From contig NZ_JADOTX010000001.1 in assembly GCF_015751765.1 (NCBI RefSeq), forward strand, positions 2,728,001 to 2,792,000: 64,000 nt of DNA, in the 5' to 3' direction. Origin of the DNA: Micromonospora ureilytica (lineage in GTDB: Bacteria; Actinomycetota; Actinomycetes; Mycobacteriales; Micromonosporaceae). Shown here in pieces: positions 46,577-54,492 of the stretch (position 1 is its first letter; each line of letters starts with the position of its first letter). The position numbers were made by a program, and so were the translations under genes. The notes under the pieces are model-generated. The model saw only the letters and a program-made list of their open reading frames with translations. It did no database searches and was not told the DNA's origin.

Positions 46577-48316
46577 TCACGAGTACATGAGATGCAGTGT
46601 CATCCCGGCATCGGCGTGCGCCAGATTGTGGCAGTGGTTGGCCCACATTCCCGGGTTGTCGGCCCGGAACGCCACCTCCCACACCTCGCCCGGACGGACG
46701 TCGAACGAGTCCAGCCACAGCGGGCCCCCGGTCGCCGGCTTTCCGTCACGGGCCAGCACCAGGACGTGGTGGCCGTGCAGGTGCCACGGGTGCACGATCT
46801 GCGACCGGTTGACGATCGTGAACCGCACGACGTCGCCCAGGCGTACGACCTGCGGTGGGATGTCCGGGTCCGCCGCGCCGTTGACGGTGTGGGCGTACCT
46901 CGGCAGGAATGTGCGCAGATCGAGGCCGCGGTCGAGGACGAGGGTGAACGTCTTGTCGAACCGGGACCACGGCGCCGGAGCGGTCGCGCCGTAAGCGAGC
47001 GGATCGAGCACCGGCCAGGCGCCGGTCGCCGTCGACACCGGGCCGGTCGAGTAGACCGCCCGGCCGTCGACGAACAGCGCCACCGGGGTCGCCGACGCGT
47101 CGAAGACCAGGTCGTAACGGCCCCCGGCCGGGATCAGCACGGCGGTGTCCACCAGTGGCGTCGGGCCCCGCAGGTCGACGCCGTCGATCGCGGCCACCCG
47201 GAACGCGGTCCCGGCCAGGGCGTACCGGTGCGTCGTGCTGTCGGTGTTGATCAGTCGTAGCCGCACCGGCACGCCGGCCTCGACCCGCTCCACTCTCGGC
47301 GCGGGCAACTGACGGCCCGCCAGGGTGTGCACCGGCACTGTGACGTCGAGGCCGGTCACCGGGCCCGGTCGCACCACCAGCACACCGTAGAGACCCATCC
47401 GCACGCCGACATCCGAGGCCGAGTGCGTGTGGTACCAGTACGTCCCGGCCTGGTCGGCGCGGAACCGGTAGACGAACTCCTGCCCGGGCCGCACCGCCGC
47501 CTGCGTCACCCCGGGCACCCCGTCCTGATCGTTCGGCACGTCGTACCCGTGCCAGTGCAGCGTGACGCCGCGCCCGATGTCCCGGTTGCGCAACGTCACC
47601 TCCAGGACGTCGCCGACGGTGGCGGTCAGCTCCGGCCCGGGTACCTGCCCGTTGAACGCCCACGCGTCGACGTCCCGGCCACCCGCGTCCACGGTGGCGG
47701 TGCCGGCGGTCAGTGTGAACCGCCGGGTGGGTTCGTCGGCGATCCGGGTCGCCGGAAAACCATGATCATGCGGTACGGCGGGAGCGGCGCCCGGGGCGAC
47801 GGTCAGCCCGGTTCCGGTCACCAGCGCGCCGACCGCCACCCCGAGGGCCACCCGGGACGCCGTCCGGGACGGGCGCGCGCCGAGAGCACGTGCCGAGATC
47901 ACCGTCGCCGTCACGACACCGGCGACCGCGAGCAGCCCCGCCCCGGCCGACGCCGGGTAGCCGTGCAGGATCGTCACGAGCAGGGCGCCGCTCGTGGCGT
48001 ACCCGGCGAAGAGCAGCGGAACCGCGACGGCCCGGATGTCAACCGGGACCCGCAGCAACCGCGGACCTGCGACGCCCACCGCCGCCAGCGACAGCGGGCC
48101 CGCAATCAAGATCTTTTCGGCGGCGAACCACCAGCCGGCGCGGGCGAGCGCGGTGATCGTGATCGCGCGGGCGAGCGTGGCGAGCAGCGCGCCGGCCGCC
48201 AGCGCCAGCGCCAGCGGACGCCGCCGGACGGCGGACGCCGCGCCAGCACCCAGCCAGCCGGCGACCGCGAGGACCGCGATCACGAGATCGGCCACGAGCA
48301 GCGACCCGGTGGTCAT
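46577..48316 (-). CDS. Multicopper oxidase fused to an N-terminal membrane domain
   Basis: 579 aa. Residues 1-165 contain about five hydrophobic segments. The rest is a three-domain laccase-like multicopper oxidase with all four ligand clusters: TLHWHGYDVPN, TYWYHTHSASD, VHPWHLHGHHV and ANHCHNLAHADAGMTLHL. The type 1 site carries Met, so it is probably of moderate potential. It overlaps the preceding membrane-protein gene by 4 bp. Membrane fusion suggests electron supply from the quinone or a membrane redox partner, which is inference. Confidence 0.93.
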   Translation of the reverse strand: MTTGSLLVADLVIAVLAVAGWLGAGAASAVRRRPLALALAAGALLATLARAITITALARAGWWFAAEKILIAGPLSLAAVGVAGPRLLRVPVDIRAVAVPLLFAGYATSGALLVTILHGYPASAGAGLLAVAGVVTATVISARALGARPSRTASRVALGVAVGALVTGTGLTVAPGAAPAVPHDHGFPATRIADEPTRRFTLTAGTATVDAGGRDVDAWAFNGQVPGPELTATVGDVLEVTLRNRDIGRGVTLHWHGYDVPNDQDGVPGVTQAAVRPGQEFVYRFRADQAGTYWYHTHSASDVGVRMGLYGVLVVRPGPVTGLDVTVPVHTLAGRQLPAPRVERVEAGVPVRLRLINTDSTTHRYALAGTAFRVAAIDGVDLRGPTPLVDTAVLIPAGGRYDLVFDASATPVALFVDGRAVYSTGPVSTATGAWPVLDPLAYGATAPAPWSRFDKTFTLVLDRGLDLRTFLPRYAHTVNGAADPDIPPQVVRLGDVVRFTIVNRSQIVHPWHLHGHHVLVLARDGKPATGGPLWLDSFDVRPGEVWEVAFRADNPGMWANHCHNLAHADAGMTLHLMYS

Positions 48317-48765
48317 GCCGGCTCCCCTTCCCGGGTGACCAGCCGACCCGCGCCAGCCGGCACCGGGACGGCCAACTGTCGCGCCCCCCGATGGACGCCG
48401 ACCACGACGTGGACCGCGATGATTCCGTTGAGCGCGTGCAACCCACCGATGGTCAGGCCGAGCGGGGTGCTGACACCCGACGCGTCCGTGAACGCCTCGG
48501 CGAGCATGGCGATGAGCGGTTGGAGGACGACGAGGCCGATCGGCAGGATCGCCAGCCCGATGAGCCTTCCCGGCGCCTTCGCCAGCGCGGCGAACACGGC
48601 GGTGAGCACTGTGAGGACCGGGATGACCGCCATGCCGTTGACGCTGTGCAGCGCGTACGCGTCGTCGCCGGTGGGTCTCGTGAACCCGCCAACGGCCGCG
48701 AAGACGAACTGCAGGGCGAACGCGACGAGCGACAGGACGCTGACGATGACGAATGCCTTGCGCAT
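48313..48765 (-). CDS. Four-helix membrane protein (DUF6220-like)
   Basis: 150 aa from ATG at 48765, preceded by GGAGGT. About four membrane segments, with His in YALHSVNGM and GLHALNGIIAVHVVVGVHRG. Small proteins of this pattern are encoded next to oxidases. The conserved histidines could bind haem (inferred). Its stop overlaps the multicopper oxidase start. Confidence 0.75.
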   Translation of the reverse strand: MRKAFVIVSVLSLVAFALQFVFAAVGGFTRPTGDDAYALHSVNGMAVIPVLTVLTAVFAALAKAPGRLIGLAILPIGLVVLQPLIAMLAEAFTDASGVSTPLGLTIGGLHALNGIIAVHVVVGVHRGARQLAVPVPAGAGRLVTREGEPA

Positions 48766-48776
48766 GGGGTTACCTC

Positions 48777-49769
48777 CTAGAGGCGCGCCGAGGCGAGAGC
48801 CCTGGCGACATGGTCGGTGGCCGTGATCGCCCCGAACGCGACCAACCGCACGAGGTCGGCGTCGGCCGGATGGGAGAGCCGCCAGAGAGCGACGTCGCCC
48901 GGGCTGATCGCGCCGGGCGCGAACGCCGCCAGCAACGCGATCCGCGTTGCGATGCGGTCCCGGCCCGGCACATCCCGGACCAGGTCGACGGCCCAGTCCG
49001 CGGGCCGGGCCGGGAACCGGCCGTCCTCCCAGCGCACAGTGGCCGTCACGGTCTGGCGTGCCACGTCGCCCAGCAGGTCCCCACCCCGGGTGGCGGCGTT
49101 CCGCAACGCCGCGTAGGCGACGCCCACCGGGCTGTCCCCCGCCCACGCCGGAGGTGACGCCGTCGCGTCGGCGTCGAGGAGCGGGAGGCTTCGGCCGGGC
49201 TCCTTCGGCTCCCGGGCCGCCTTGGCGTAGAGCCGGCCCCCGACCGAGCGCACCAGTGGGGACCGTTGCAGGCCGCCGGGGAGCAGATCGCTGTCGAGCA
49301 ACGCCGAGACGACCCGGTTGATGAAGTGGAAGGCGAGCAGGGTGCCGGTGATCTCCGGGCGGTACGGGCTGGTCCAGTCGGCGGCTCCGGGGCTACGGCT
49401 CGCCTGCGCCCATCCGACGAGCTGGGCGTGCCTCGTCTCGGGCGGTGTCTCGCCCCGGGCGACGGCCTCGGCCAGCCTCGGCGCGCCCAGCGCGTGCAGC
49501 AGCAGCACGTGGGCGTCGACGCAGAACTGACAGCGGTTGGTCCGGGACACCGCGGCCGCGACGAGTTCGCGGTCGACCCGGGGCGCGTCCCCGGCCAGCA
49601 GCGCCTCCCGCATCAGCGCCCAGGTGGCGGCCAGCACATCCGGCACGACGGAGAGCGCCTGGAAGGTCGGCAACGGCCCGAGAAAGTCGTCACGCAACTG
49701 TTGGTAGACCGCCGCGGTGCGGCCGGTGGCCGCCCTCGTCGGTGTGGGGGTGAAGAAGCGGTATGTCAT
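48777..49769 (-). CDS. Carboxymuconolactone decarboxylase/AhpD-like protein
   Basis: 330 aa. The catalytic AhpD motif RELVAAAVSRTNRCQFCVDAH holds the CxxC thiol pair and downstream His. It is longer than usual, with a second helical domain of about 150 residues resembling a decayed copy. Possible peroxidase or decarboxylase-like function; the thiol pair points to redox chemistry. It is 11 bp upstream of the membrane-protein gene and divergent from the sensor kinase. Confidence 0.88.
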   Translation of the reverse strand: MTYRFFTPTPTRAATGRTAAVYQQLRDDFLGPLPTFQALSVVPDVLAATWALMREALLAGDAPRVDRELVAAAVSRTNRCQFCVDAHVLLLHALGAPRLAEAVARGETPPETRHAQLVGWAQASRSPGAADWTSPYRPEITGTLLAFHFINRVVSALLDSDLLPGGLQRSPLVRSVGGRLYAKAAREPKEPGRSLPLLDADATASPPAWAGDSPVGVAYAALRNAATRGGDLLGDVARQTVTATVRWEDGRFPARPADWAVDLVRDVPGRDRIATRIALLAAFAPGAISPGDVALWRLSHPADADLVRLVAFGAITATDHVARALASARL

Positions 49770-49911
49770 GGCTCGATGCTTGTTCCGGCAAGCCGGGAAA
49801 ACGTCGCGCCGCCGCAGACACTTGCCCGCCGCTCATACCGCGTCCGTGGTACGCCGCAGGTACCACGCGCGCAGGATGCTCCACCGACGACGGCCGTTCT
49901 ACAGTGCGACC

Positions 49912-51042
49912 ATGCGCCGTGACCTCCCGTACGCCCTCGGCGGTCTCGCCCTCGGCGTCCTCCTACTCGGCAACGCCGTGCTCACCCCGGACGCCGCCAC
50001 GGTCGAGGTGCTCGACGTCGCCCTGGTCCTGGCCACGGTGGTGGCCCTGGCGGTGTGCCGGCGCCACCCGGTGGTGGCGCTCGGCGTGGTCACCGTCGCC
50101 ATGCTGGCCGTTCACGTCCGGGTGCACCCCGGGGTGTCCGCCGCGTTCCCCGTCCTCTGCGCGGTCTACGTCAGCGCCTGGCAGGGACACCGGTCGGTCG
50201 CCGCCGTGGCCAGCCTCGCCTTCCTCGGTGGCTTCCTGGCCCACGACATCTCGATGGCGCCGGCCGGCCGACCAGGCCAGCTGGTCGCCGAGCGGACGGC
50301 CCTGCTGCTCGGCTGGTTCGTGGCGGCCAACGTCGCCGGGCTCGTCACGCGGCAACGCCAGGCGTACCTGGAGCAGGTCGAACAGCGGGCGACCGAGGCC
50401 GAACGCACCCGCGAGGAGATGGCGTTGCGGCGCGCCGGGGAGGAACGCCTGCGCATCGCCCGCGACCTGCACGACTCCCTGACCCACAGCATCTCGGTGA
50501 TCAAGGTGCAGGCGGGGATCGCCGTGCACCTGGCCCGCAAACACGGCGAGGAGCCGTCGACCACGATGCTGGCGATCCAGGAGGCCAGCGGCGCCGCGAT
50601 GCGGGAACTCCGCACGACCCTCGACGTCCTCCGCGCACCCACCGACGACGATCGCGTCGGGCTGGCCCGAGTGGACGAGCTGGCCGAGCGGACCCGCGCG
50701 GTCGGCGTACCGGTGCAGGTTACCGTCACCGGTCAGCGCGGGGAACTGCCCGACGAGGTCGACCAGGCCGGGTACCGGGTCATCCAGGAGGCCCTCACCA
50801 ACGTGGCCCGCCACGCCGGCCCCGCGACCGCGCACATCCAGGTGGAGTACGCCCCGGCGGGGCTGACCGTCGCGGTCACCGACGACGGTCAGGCGTCGCC
50901 GGCCGAGCCCCTGACCCCGGGCGTGGGCCTACGCGGCATGCGGGAGCGGGTCAGCGCACTGGGCGGCACCCTGCGGACCGCCGCGCACGACGACCACGGG
51001 TTCACCGTACGGGCCACCTTCCCGCTGAACGGCCCGCGATGA
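49912..51042 (+). CDS. NarL-family sensor histidine kinase
   Basis: 376 aa from ATG at 49912. Four to five N-terminal membrane segments, a coiled linker (EQVEQRATEAERTREEMALRRAGEERLRIARDL), and HisKA_3 with phosphoacceptor His in ARDLHDSLTHSIS. The HATPase domain has YRVIQEALTNVARHA (N-box) and GLRGMRERV (G-box). It partners the overlapping response regulator. The stimulus is unknown. Confidence 0.95.
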   Translation: MRRDLPYALGGLALGVLLLGNAVLTPDAATVEVLDVALVLATVVALAVCRRHPVVALGVVTVAMLAVHVRVHPGVSAAFPVLCAVYVSAWQGHRSVAAVASLAFLGGFLAHDISMAPAGRPGQLVAERTALLLGWFVAANVAGLVTRQRQAYLEQVEQRATEAERTREEMALRRAGEERLRIARDLHDSLTHSISVIKVQAGIAVHLARKHGEEPSTTMLAIQEASGAAMRELRTTLDVLRAPTDDDRVGLARVDELAERTRAVGVPVQVTVTGQRGELPDEVDQAGYRVIQEALTNVARHAGPATAHIQVEYAPAGLTVAVTDDGQASPAEPLTPGVGLRGMRERVSALGGTLRTAAHDDHGFTVRATFPLNGPR

Positions 51043-51701
51043 TCCGGGTGCTGATCGCCGACGACCAGGCGCTGATGCGAGCCGGTTTCCGGGCACTGCT
51101 CGACGCCGAGGACCACCTGGAGGTCGTCGGCGAGGCGAACGACGGCACCTCGGCCGTCCACCTGGCACGATGTCTGCGCCCGGACGTCGTCCTGATGGAC
51201 GTGCAGATGCCGGGCCTCGACGGCATCGAGGCCACCCGGCGCATCGCCGCCGACCCCGACCTCGCCGCGATCCGCGTTCTCATCCTCACCAACTACGGGC
51301 TCGACTCCTATGTGTTCGCCGCCCTCCGCGCGGGGGCCAGCGGCTTTCTCCTCAAGGACGCCGACCCCGCCGACCTGCTGCACGCCGTCACCGTCGTCGC
51401 GCGCGGCGACGCGCTGCTCGCGCCGACGGTCACCCGCACACTGATCAGCGAGTTCGTGGCCGGCCCGCCGCCGCCCGTGCCGACGGCCGGGCGCGACGTG
51501 CTGACCGCCCGGGAGCAGGAGATCGTCGAGCTGGTCGCCCGCGGGCTGACCAACGACGAGATCGCCACGCGCATGGTGATCAGTCCGCTGACCGCCAAGA
51601 CACACGTCAACCGGGCGATGACGAAGCTGTACTGCCGCGACCGGGCCCAACTGGTCGTGTGGGCGTACGAGTCGGGGCTGATCACGCCACGTCGCCGGTG
51701 A
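51039..51701 (+). CDS. NarL/LuxR-family response regulator
   Basis: 220 aa. Receiver domain with acidic pocket IADDQ, phosphoacceptor in VVLMDVQMPGLDG and Lys in FLLKDAD. LuxR helix-turn-helix LTAREQEIVELVARGLTNDEIATRM near residues 150-205. Overlaps the sensor kinase stop by 4 bp (ATGA). Targets may include the divergent AhpD-like and multicopper oxidase operon. Confidence 0.96.
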   Translation: MIRVLIADDQALMRAGFRALLDAEDHLEVVGEANDGTSAVHLARCLRPDVVLMDVQMPGLDGIEATRRIAADPDLAAIRVLILTNYGLDSYVFAALRAGASGFLLKDADPADLLHAVTVVARGDALLAPTVTRTLISEFVAGPPPPVPTAGRDVLTAREQEIVELVARGLTNDEIATRMVISPLTAKTHVNRAMTKLYCRDRAQLVVWAYESGLITPRRR

Positions 51702-51808
51702 TCGCGGTCTCCGAGAGCGAAGTCGATCGACCCCCCTTCGGAACATGAGGGAGGGTCGACGCACTAGCATTGCCGCCGTCCGCGACGGCTCTGCTGAATC
51801 GAGGCGAC

Positions 51809-52522
51809 ATGCGTTGGCTCCGTCGATTGCTGGGCGGTAGGCGAGTCCAGCTCGACCCGGGACGCCAGCAGGCGCTGCTGCACGACGTCCAGTCCCGGTA
51901 CGGCCCCCACGCGCGGGTCCGGTTCAACGAGCAGGTCGACGCCCTCACCGGTTCGCTGGACAGCGACGACGGCCTGGTGGTGGCGACCCGGATCGTGAGT
52001 CAGGTCGCCGACGAGGCCCACGTGGACCTTCAGGCCCAGGCCCAGGAGATCCACCGACGGACGGGCCGACGGCTGCTGGTGCACCGCCGTAACTACCGGC
52101 CGCTGTGGAAGGAGGCGGGCCCAGCCCTGCGCTGGCCGCTGTTCGCGTTGCCGTGCGGCTTCCACCCGTACGCGCAGGTGGCCGCCGCCGTCACTGTGCT
52201 CGGTAATCGGGCGCCTCGGCTCGACCGGGTGACCGACCCGAACCCGCTGGTGACCCGGGTGTTCGAGGTGCTCGACCTGACCACCGCCGGCTGGGAGTAC
52301 GGCCGGGTGCGGGTGGACACCGACGCCGCCACCCTGGCCGACCGACTGATCGTCAGTGCCGGGCAGGTCCTCGCGGCCATGGACGACCCGCCGCGACTGC
52401 CGCCCGCGGTCCGGGAGCTGATGCGTCGCAACAACACAGTCGCCGTGCACGACCCGGCCAGCGCACGGGCGGTCGGCGGGATCAACCTGGGCGCGCGGAT
52501 GCGCGAGGAGTTCCTCGTCTGA
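51809..52522 (+). CDS. Conserved protein of unknown function
   Basis: 237 aa from ATG at 51809 with GAGGCG upstream. Mixed alpha/beta soluble sequence with a basic N-terminus (MRWLRRLLGGRRVQL) and the region RRNYRPLWKEAGPALRWPLFALPCGFHPYAQV. I do not recognise a family. It is separated from the response regulator by about 107 bp and convergent with a methyltransferase. Confidence 0.6.
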   Translation: MRWLRRLLGGRRVQLDPGRQQALLHDVQSRYGPHARVRFNEQVDALTGSLDSDDGLVVATRIVSQVADEAHVDLQAQAQEIHRRTGRRLLVHRRNYRPLWKEAGPALRWPLFALPCGFHPYAQVAAAVTVLGNRAPRLDRVTDPNPLVTRVFEVLDLTTAGWEYGRVRVDTDAATLADRLIVSAGQVLAAMDDPPRLPPAVRELMRRNNTVAVHDPASARAVGGINLGARMREEFLV

Positions 52523-52538
52523 GCGCCCGCGCCGGCGG

Positions 52539-53306
52539 CTACTGCTCGGGGCGCCGACGGGCGAGATGCACTATGACGTCGGCGGAAAGCTCGACCGTCG
52601 CGGGTAGGACCTGCTCGATCTGGCTGAAGACCTGCTCCTGCTTCGGGGTCGGCAGCGCGAGATACGCCGAGATCGTCGACAGGTGTCCGACGTAGTCGCG
52701 CGCGCTCATCGTCAGCCGCCGCTCGATCACGGTCTGCCGCACATCGGTGAACCATTCGGAGCGCTGGAGTTCCGTTCCCGGCCACTGCATGGCCTGCCCC
52801 GGGGGCGTGCCGTCGGGAGAGGGGATCTCGTCGCTCTCCAGGAAAGGCACCCGGGCGGCGCAGACAGCGTCCGCCACCGCCGGGTCAACCAGCTGGGTTG
52901 GTCCGCCGAACGAGGCGAACACCCCGCCGGGTTCCAGCAGCGCGGCCACCCGTGACCATCGGCCATCCGGTGTCGTCCAGTGCAGTGCCGCCGCCGCGTA
53001 GACCAGGTCGTATTTCGCGCCGGGCCGCAGGTCCTCGAAGGAGGCCCGCACGGTCTCGACGCCTGCCGGTACGTGCTTGCGCAGCTCCGCAAGCATGGCC
53101 TCGTCCGGCTCGGTCGCCGTGACAGTGACGCCCGCTCCCGCGAACAGCCGGGTCGCCTTGCCGGTTCCGGCGCCGATCTCCAGTGCCGTCCGAATCGGCC
53201 GATCCGCATAGCTCAGGACCAGGTCGACAAGCTCGGCGGGGTAGCCCGGTCGGTACCGTTCGTATTGCTCCGCCACCATCCCGAAGCTCAGTGCGCGAGC
53301 AGGCAT
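52539..53306 (-). CDS. Class I SAM-dependent methyltransferase
   Basis: 255 aa. SAM motif I ALEIGAGTGKATRLFA at about residues 41-56, motif II VTATEPDEAM, and YDLVYAAAALHWTTPDGRW as the post-motif region. It begins FGMVAEQYERYRPGYP, the pattern of small-molecule methyltransferases. Substrate unknown. Monocistronic. Confidence 0.93.
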   Translation of the reverse strand: MPARALSFGMVAEQYERYRPGYPAELVDLVLSYADRPIRTALEIGAGTGKATRLFAGAGVTVTATEPDEAMLAELRKHVPAGVETVRASFEDLRPGAKYDLVYAAAALHWTTPDGRWSRVAALLEPGGVFASFGGPTQLVDPAVADAVCAARVPFLESDEIPSPDGTPPGQAMQWPGTELQRSEWFTDVRQTVIERRLTMSARDYVGHLSTISAYLALPTPKQEQVFSQIEQVLPATVELSADVIVHLARRRPEQ

Positions 53307-53359
53307 GGCGACAATCCTGTCACCACTCGCGTCGCGATGCTCGATCTCGCCGATACGGC

Positions 53360-53620
53360 TTAGGCCCGCATACGCGAACTGGACCGCCTCGGTTGCACAC
53401 CCGCTGGGGCGGTCCGCCGTTGGATGCGTAACCCTGCCTTCATGACGAAGATCGACCGTCGCGCCACTGCGTCACCTCGGTCGTCGAGCTGGTACCCGTC
53501 GAGCCAGATCCACTCGTCGTAGGTGATCCAGTCGAGTACGCGGATCACGCGGAACCGGATGGGGCGGATGAACTGCACGCTGGCTTCTCGCCCCACGATC
53601 AACAAGTCGCCGGCCTTCAT
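53360..53620 (-). CDS. Small protein in a coupled three-gene island
   Basis: 86 aa. Starts MKAGDLLIVGREASVQFIRP, with a beta-rich middle (FRVIRVLDWITYDEWIWLDG) and a basic tail. No family is recognised. Its ATG overlaps the stop of the preceding small gene by 4 bp, so it should be translated with it. Confidence 0.6.
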   Translation of the reverse strand: MKAGDLLIVGREASVQFIRPIRFRVIRVLDWITYDEWIWLDGYQLDDRGDAVARRSIFVMKAGLRIQRRTAPAGVQPRRSSSRMRA

Positions 53621-53835
53621 GCGAGCCAGCCGAGAAACCTGCGGTGCACAGCGTCGGCGGGAGCCCAGGACATGTCCTGCGTAGCTGCCACCAGGTGCAA
53701 TCCCAGGTAAATCCGGAGAGCCACCGGCGAGGTGGCGTACTCCCCCAGCAGCTCCGCGCGGCGTGTGGGACATGGCCAAGGGCGCTCGCAGGCCTCGCAC
53801 AGCCACAGCGGGAGGACCGGTCCGTGTGCGCTCAT
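53617..53835 (-). CDS. Small cysteine-containing protein in a coupled three-gene island
   Basis: 72 aa: MSAHGPVLPLWLCEACERPW then CPTRR, a C-x2-C-x5-C knuckle that could bind zinc, and a helical rest. Overlaps both neighbours (stop/start contacts), so the three genes are coupled. The type recurs in Micromonospora-like genomes by my recollection, function unknown. Confidence 0.65.
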   Translation of the reverse strand: MSAHGPVLPLWLCEACERPWPCPTRRAELLGEYATSPVALRIYLGLHLVAATQDMSWAPADAVHRRFLGWLA

Positions 53836-54017
53836 CAGCTCTCACCTGGCCAGTGGCCCCGGTTGATCGGGATCTTGTGTCTGGCGCGACACGGCAGCTC
53901 GTTTCCGCATTTGCAGACGTTCCGCCACTTGATCCACGACCACACCGGCTTATGCCTGCGAGCCAGGGTCAGGGCTACGGCCGTCAGATACTCCGCGAAA
54001 GTGACGCGTCGGGTCAT
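53835..54017 (-). CDS. Small cysteine-containing protein, first gene of the island
   Basis: 60 aa: MTRRVTFAEYLTAVALTLAR then CKCGNELPCRARHKIP, with three close cysteines. It is divergent from the excisionase-like gene at 54119 with 101 bp between the starts. Function unknown. Confidence 0.6.
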   Translation of the reverse strand: MTRRVTFAEYLTAVALTLARRHKPVWSWIKWRNVCKCGNELPCRARHKIPINRGHWPGES

Positions 54018-54050
54018 TCACCCATGGCATCACGGGGAGTTGCACGAAGG

Positions 54051-54068
54051 CAACCCCCGTAGGGGTTG
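54051..54068. promoter_or_regulatory. Short perfect hairpin in the divergent gap of the small-gene island
   Basis: CAACCCC (54051-54057) and GGGGTTG (54062-54068) form a perfect 7-bp stem with a 4-nt loop. It may be an operator for the DNA-binding protein encoded next to it. Confidence 0.35.
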
Positions 54069-54118
54069 TCCCTCCCAGTTTGTCCTGAGGCAATCCCCAG
54101 GGCTCATACCGTCAGATC

Positions 54119-54310
54119 GTGGAGCTGCTTGGGCTGGATGAGATCCGCGACTTGCTTGGTGGGATCAGCAAGCAGCGCGCCACGATCATCGTGGGCCGCA
54201 AGGGATTCCCCGACCCCCTCGCCACCTTGAGCATGGGCCGCGTCTGGGATGGCAAGGCTGTTCGAGCTTGGATCGCCAAGAACCGCCCCAGCCCGACGGA
54301 CGAGGACTGA
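54119..54310 (+). CDS. Excisionase/AlpA-like small DNA-binding protein
   Basis: 63 aa from GTG at 54119. MELLGLDEIRDLLGGISKQR is a MerR/excisionase-like helix-turn-helix with the typical wing VWDGKAVRAWIAKNRP at the end. Such proteins act in phage or integrative-element excision and as small regulators. No integrase is visible nearby, so this is a remnant or a free regulator. It may control the divergent small genes. Confidence 0.7.
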   Translation: MELLGLDEIRDLLGGISKQRATIIVGRKGFPDPLATLSMGRVWDGKAVRAWIAKNRPSPTDED

Positions 54311-54448
54311 CGCCAACTCGGGCCAGAACGCAGAGCGCCCCCGGCACGAGGAAGTCTCAGTCTGACTTCAGACCGTCCGGTGCCGGGTGGGTGAGGCGCT
54401 TCGGCTCTAGCGTGCCGGTTCTCGTGGCACACGACAGGACAACTGCGC

Positions 54449-54460
54449 GCAACCGCTTGC
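54449..54460. promoter_or_regulatory. GCAA-N4-TTGC palindrome upstream of the FGGY kinase
   Basis: GCAACCGCTTGC, 33 bp upstream of the kinase start at 54493. It has the same half-sites as the sites at 60192-60203 and 61481-61493 and central CG. Putative operator of the LacI regulator encoded at 60310. Confidence 0.45.
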
Positions 54461-54492
54461 CCACCCGCTGAACGCCGCTCGACCATGTGCTC

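Noticed and set aside
53360..54310. Complete prophage or integrative conjugative element
   Set aside because: No integrase, replication or transfer gene and no tRNA attachment site are visible, only small genes and an excisionase-like protein.
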